From positions 1-32,798 of the forward strand of contig JAFSUU010000031.1 in NCBI GenBank assembly GCA_017445115.1: a DNA stretch of 32,798 bases. Direction: 5' to 3'. Origin of the DNA: Clostridia bacterium (GTDB lineage: Bacteria > Bacillota_A > Clostridia > Oscillospirales > CAG-272). The translations under genes and the position numbers were made by a program. The notes under the pieces were generated by a model that did no database searches, was not told the origin of the DNA, and saw only the letters and a program-made list of their open reading frames with translations. Shown here one piece after another: positions 30,101 to 32,798 of the stretch (within the stretch, counting starts at the first letter, position 1; every line of letters begins with the position of its first letter).

Positions 30101-32528
30101 CGAAGCGGATAAAGAAGTATACGCTCCCGGAGAGACGGCGACCGTAAAGATCAAAGCAGACGGCGCGCCCGGTGCGACGCTGATACTGTCCGTGGCAGAC
30201 GAAGCATGCTTTGCGCTGAAGGATCAGAACGAGAAGACCCCGGAAAAATACTTCAGCTCCGCGTCAAGGATCGGAAAAGGCTACGGCTACAGTTACTATT
30301 ACTACGACTATTTATGGGATCTTGATTATTACTACGGGTACGGTTCGGGCGAGCTTAAAGGAGTGACCGTCAACGGAAGATTCTCCTCCGTTATGTCTTC
30401 ATACGGAGACGACAGAGCGGCGGAATACGGGTTCAGTGACGCGGATTACAGTAAAGGCTTGGAAAACGAAGCAGCTATCGATACTGAGCCGCAGGATGCG
30501 GGCTATGAAAAGCCGACCGAGTCCGGCGAAACACGCGTCAGAAGCTATTTCGCGGACAATCCGGTGTTCGTCACAGCGAAGCTTGACGGAAACGGTGAGG
30601 CGATCGTAGTGTTCACCGTACCGGACAATATCACTTCCTGGAGGATCACCTGCGCTGTTGCGGATTTCTCGGACGGCTCGTTTGAAAAAGTGCGCCTCGG
30701 CAACGCGGTATCGGATATTGTCTGCACAAGGGATTTCTTCATCAATCTTTCCGCGCCTTCATACTATATCGTCGGCGATGATGCGGCGCTTCTCGCACGT
30801 TCGTTCGGCACGGCGTCCGACGGCAACGTAAAATATACCGCAGTCCTTCGCGACGACGCGGGCAATACCGTAGCGGAAACGGAGGCGAGTGACGACTCCA
30901 AAGGATACGCGGAACTTAACTTCGGCAAGGTCGATGCCGGTCATTACGTCGCGACGGTTTACGGTTACGGCGAGTCATCGTCCGACGCGCTCGAGTCCGG
31001 GTTCGACGTGATACAGTCAGCGGAGATGATGTACGAGAGAAGGACTGTCACCGCAGAAGAGCTTAAAAATATAACCCCCGCTCTCTATCCCGTGACGCTC
31101 TCTTTCCACAACGAGAGCGCAAGCCACCGCGTGCTCAACTCCGTTATCGGAGCGCTGTCTTACGGCAGCAGCTTCGATAGGGCTGATACGCTCGCCGCGT
31201 CTTACGCGGCGTTGAAGAGCGCAAGGCAAATCTACGGCTCCGACGTCGACGACGAGATGGAGTCGATCAAAGAGAGATTTAAGGAATACGTCTCTTATGA
31301 GGGACTTATATCCCTTCTCACTTACAGCGAAGGCGACGTCGAACTGACGGCAGAGATCCTTGCCGCATGTCCCGAGCTCCTCGGTTCGGACGAAAAGAGT
31401 ATGCTCGTCGATTACCTCGAGGCGCTGACGCTGAAAAACACCCAGTTTGACGAGGTCACGCTCTGCGCGGCGCTCTCCGCTCTCGCATCGCTTGGCGAGC
31501 CGGTGCTTGACGTGCTTTACAGCGTTGCAAATGTCGCCGGAGATTATCCGGTCGAAGCAAAGCTCTATCTCGCGTCCGCGTTTGCGTCCATCGGAGACTG
31601 GTCCGGCGCGAAATCGATATATGATCAGATCAAAGCGGAGATCGCGGTAGAAGACAAAGAGTATTCAACTCTCAAATTCGAGGGAGATTCTTTTGACGAA
31701 ACGATAAAACTCTCATCCGTCGCGCTTCTCACGGCGTCGAGATGCAGCAAGACCGACGCGGAAGAGATCGCAAAATATCTGACCGAGAACCGCTCGAAGA
31801 CCGAAGTTTCACTCGCCGCCCTCGCATCGTTCGCAAGATACTTCCTGCCGGAGAGCGAAAGTGCCGGCGGAACACTCGTTTACAGCGTGAAAGGCGAAGT
31901 GCGCGAGGAGAAAGTTGACGGCTGGAACACAGTGAACGTCAAGCTGACAAAGAGCGAGTTCGAGTCGTTCGAGATCGTGTCATCCGACTTTGACTTCGTC
32001 ATCGACGTTTCGTACTACGCTCCCGCGAGCGAGGTGCTCGAAGAATACGACCTGACGGACAGAGTCAAAATCAGAAAGACCATCGAGCCGTATATGAACG
32101 GAATGTATAAAGTGACGCTTTCCGTCTCCGGCACGTCGACGCGCGTTTCCGAAAGCTTCGATCTGAGCGATATCGTACCGTCCGGCGCGAGATATCTTTC
32201 CACTTATTACGATTCATACTATTCGTCGGGATGGGATGACTCTCAGATCCGGACCGGAGCGTATGTTTACAACAGCGCAGGTCAAAAGGTCAGAGGCTCG
32301 GTTTGGGTCTACAACCGCATTTACGATGGACAGAAAGTCATGAGAATGGATTGCCCCGAATACTCGTTCTCCGTTGAGGTCAGCTACGTCATCAGAGGAG
32401 CGGTCAAGGGCGAATTCGTCGCCGAACCGGCGATCTTAAGAAACCTCGCGACAGACGTTTACTCGACGTCGGAGAGATATGCGGTCACCATTTCGGACGA
32501 CGGATGGAAGATAATAAACAGAGATTAA
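27180..32528 (+). CDS. Giant membrane-anchored alpha-2-macroglobulin-like protein with anti-sigma-like N terminus
   Basis: The 1782-residue protein starts at GTG overlapping the sigma stop. Residues 1-42 are a basic cytosolic tail (FYAVNGIGDDLVNEAESYDVRRE); 43-63 are one membrane span; the rest is extracellular. Residues ~95-290 look like two Big_5/SbsA-type Ig-like domains (PADMETEVPVNTGIEITFSE). Macroglobulin-type beta domains follow, including a bait-region-domain-like strand set at ~973-1010 (YAPGETATVKIKADG). Next is a Tyr/Gly/acidic segment from 1035. The A2M core (RSYFADNPVFVTAKLD ... FTVPDNITSWRITCA) lies at ~1119-1160. A helical toroid follows from ~1300, with no CxEQ thioester, then a beta-rich C-terminal domain. 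Bacterial A2M proteins trap proteases. The length, single anchor and sigma pairing suggest a surface trap or sensor. Confidence 0.85.
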   Translation: MKKVNNEKSKKLFYAVNGIGDDLVNEAESYDVRRERARKLRRFSAVAASFVLVVAIALTVILVRKGNGNEAVYHEPTPIVIETNGVMTAGSRAALPEELRGVSVRAESVDGRMITSSESFIVETDAPCDADLVAEYMTLSPKTNYSLTKMSDTEFKVTPTSGTLFPGTVYNFAFGDPENPAASYSFQTESDFIVKHILPADMETEVPVNTGIEITFSETLERCDYDKIIKIEPQVKCSYELYPDGKTLAVVPDKSLDYGTVYKITLSADAVSRSGKKLQADVSASFMTEKSEKSSGEELIVNVRNGADYENRQYIYSYTDEFIYASGDDVSISYSMMRRYDFTEINAGSAKLYRYGSFDDAAKAIKEYEASLTHDGKAYSTSGLSYIGEFKPTEDELRGYYSFGSNLERGAYLAVLHFAAKNGYGEVLSCTKYVVIQVSDLRAFTLSSDGKTLVKIDDVNVRSVEGASVISESFSTESLWANDTDTVRFEKYETKVKDGVCVVETGDNDCSVVTVRSGDDEVVLCVRCSARDGSDYGMNYIYTDREMYFSDDTVNFSGFVTPVIGEMPTALYLTTSGSSTLQELTVGENGEFSGSLAIENHSEGGEYINIIDADENVYASKYIRVTEKEKPQITASISFDKLFYRYGETVTATIKATFFDGTPAEGFEFVIYSDPFEISYDTAVTDKNGEIECVINTGYYSAGSTYPATIYVWAELTGYEAQTLTVGNSVYYFHSDYVFGTVWETDRRALTLNHLDTSKLLTKDDFNYDVFPENTKGESAEGEVSYSLIKCVITKAEKREYDTFTKRSYTYYEYHTDEYTVEKGTMQFKDGVIELPLYEAEDFVGGYYYEIGFNDGRNAYWVTVWATKNRSENYRGNELGSSITLDKERYAIGDDFTATLEINGEQRDNVLFAVFANGLEEYGIGSSYTGTFDGYKAVGGRVFAVVFDKEAKRYAYSNGRLLIDVTDSTLDVTVEADKEVYAPGETATVKIKADGAPGATLILSVADEACFALKDQNEKTPEKYFSSASRIGKGYGYSYYYYDYLWDLDYYYGYGSGELKGVTVNGRFSSVMSSYGDDRAAEYGFSDADYSKGLENEAAIDTEPQDAGYEKPTESGETRVRSYFADNPVFVTAKLDGNGEAIVVFTVPDNITSWRITCAVADFSDGSFEKVRLGNAVSDIVCTRDFFINLSAPSYYIVGDDAALLARSFGTASDGNVKYTAVLRDDAGNTVAETEASDDSKGYAELNFGKVDAGHYVATVYGYGESSSDALESGFDVIQSAEMMYERRTVTAEELKNITPALYPVTLSFHNESASHRVLNSVIGALSYGSSFDRADTLAASYAALKSARQIYGSDVDDEMESIKERFKEYVSYEGLISLLTYSEGDVELTAEILAACPELLGSDEKSMLVDYLEALTLKNTQFDEVTLCAALSALASLGEPVLDVLYSVANVAGDYPVEAKLYLASAFASIGDWSGAKSIYDQIKAEIAVEDKEYSTLKFEGDSFDETIKLSSVALLTASRCSKTDAEEIAKYLTENRSKTEVSLAALASFARYFLPESESAGGTLVYSVKGEVREEKVDGWNTVNVKLTKSEFESFEIVSSDFDFVIDVSYYAPASEVLEEYDLTDRVKIRKTIEPYMNGMYKVTLSVSGTSTRVSESFDLSDIVPSGARYLSTYYDSYYSSGWDDSQIRTGAYVYNSAGQKVRGSVWVYNRIYDGQKVMRMDCPEYSFSVEVSYVIRGAVKGEFVAEPAILRNLATDVYSTSERYAVTISDDGWKIINRD

Positions 32529-32537
32529 CAAATAACT

Positions 32538-32565
32538 CGGCGGGCGCAGATCTTTGCGCCCGCCG
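32538..32565 (+). terminator. Hairpin after the macroglobulin-like gene
   Basis: CGGCGGGCGCA (32538-32548), a 6-nt loop and its exact complement (32555-32565). The following T run is weak, but stem strength and position just after the stop fit a terminator. Confidence 0.7.
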
Positions 32566-32606
32566 TTGATATTGCGCCCGGGAAAACAAAAAATAGCGAA
32601 AAGCCC

Positions 32607-32635
32607 TTGACTTTGACGCGCCGAAATGGTATAAT
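32607..32635 (+). promoter_or_regulatory. Promoter of tRNA-Ala
   Basis: TTGACT (32607-32612), a 17-nt spacer and TATAAT (32630-32635), ending 17 bp before the tRNA. Confidence 0.88.
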
Positions 32636-32652
32636 CTTCGCGTAACTGAAAA

Positions 32653-32728
32653 GGGCCATTAGCTCAGCTGGGAGAGCGCAAGGTTCGCAATCTTGAGGTC
32701 ATGGGTTCGATCCCCACATGGTCCACCA
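32653..32728 (+). tRNA. tRNA-Ala (anticodon CGC)
   Basis: The 76-nt cloverleaf has acceptor arms GGGCCAT/ATGGTCC, including the G3-U70 pair that marks alanine tRNAs. The D arm contains AGCTCAGCTGGGAGAGC. The anticodon loop TTCGCAA (anticodon CGC, codon GCG) sits on the stem CAAGG/TCTTG. The T loop is TTCGATC and CCA is encoded. The anticodon and T stems each have one non-Watson-Crick pair at an end. It has its own promoter and a terminator hairpin, so it is transcribed alone. Confidence 0.95.
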
Positions 32729-32731
32729 AAA

Positions 32732-32772
32732 AAGGGTTGCTATTTTGACAATAGATAGCAGCCCTTAGTTTT
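32732..32772 (+). terminator. Terminator of tRNA-Ala
   Basis: AAGGGTTGCTAT (32732-32743) pairs with ATAGCAGCCCTT (32755-32766) with one G-U pair across an 11-nt loop, followed by AGTTTTAT. Confidence 0.8.
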
Positions 32773-32798
32773 ATATATCCAATCTGCTTGGGAGGATA

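Noticed and set aside
30282..30353. Tyr-rich stretch as a frameshift or assembly artefact
   Set aside because: The reading frame continues without a break into the conserved A2M core, and codon choice (TAC/TAT mixed) looks normal.
31100..31260. Thioester motif of alpha-2-macroglobulins
   Set aside because: No C-x-E-Q occurs in the toroid region; the equivalent helix start has YGSSFDRADT.
32653..32798. tRNA-Ala as an integration (att) site
   Set aside because: Downstream sequence holds a normal terminator and the window ends; no integrase or repeat of the tRNA 3' end is visible.

Overview
The window looks like a chromosomal segment of an anaerobic Clostridia-type Firmicute, perhaps an uncultured gut lineage. 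The grounds are near-consensus TTGACA/TATAAT promoters, AGGAGG-like ribosome binding sites, a T-box leader, DegV, WYL and XRE regulators, CotH and GH25 lipoproteins, a ferredoxin-dependent 2-oxoacid oxidoreductase and a CCA-encoding tRNA gene. This placement rests on gene content only. Most of the window has moderately high GC. The first ~1.9 kb (Sel1, HIT and Nudix genes plus a small-repeat patch) is visibly more AT-rich and may have a separate history.

Layout. 1-1.9 kb: Sel1-repeat, HIT and Nudix genes, with a hairpin/short-repeat patch at 428-698. 2.0-6.0 kb (+): secreted GH25 lysozyme lipoprotein, HAD phosphatase, GT2-GtrA glycosyltransferase and a membrane-anchored XRE regulator. 6.1-15.0 kb (-): a seven-gene operon (AMP-forming acyl-CoA synthetase, Na+/solute symporter, iorA, iorB, phenylacetate-CoA ligase-type enzyme, ACT-domain protein, aminotransferase) behind a strong promoter and a complete T-box riboswitch whose specifier codon reads UAC (tyrosine). 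15.2-19.7 kb: manA, an unrecorded 37-residue hydrophobic small ORF, a WYL regulator, a lipoprotein, and divergent degV/tetR around palindromic operators. 19.7-26.4 kb: ComEC with an apparently dead C-terminal metallo-beta-lactamase domain, a polysaccharide deacetylase, and a (-) operon of a CotH-kinase lipoprotein, a secreted metallo-beta-lactamase-fold lipoprotein and an XRE-TPR regulator. 26.5-32.8 kb (+): an ECF sigma factor translationally coupled to a 1782-residue membrane-anchored alpha-2-macroglobulin-like protein, then tRNA-Ala(CGC).

The most interesting unit is the tyrosine T-box operon. A T-box switches genes on when the cognate tRNA is uncharged, that is, when tyrosine is scarce. 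The genes can be read as uptake of an aryl acid, ATP-dependent CoA activation, reductive carboxylation by IorAB to an arylpyruvate, and transamination to the amino acid. This makes a starvation-induced route from aryl acids such as 4-hydroxyphenylacetate to tyrosine, rather than the fermentative degradation usually assigned to IorAB. The second notable unit is the sigma/alpha-2-macroglobulin pair. The large surface protein begins with a short basic cytosolic tail and a single membrane span, in the place where an anti-sigma factor is expected, which suggests a surface trap that also signals to its own sigma factor. Both interpretations are inferences from sequence and context.
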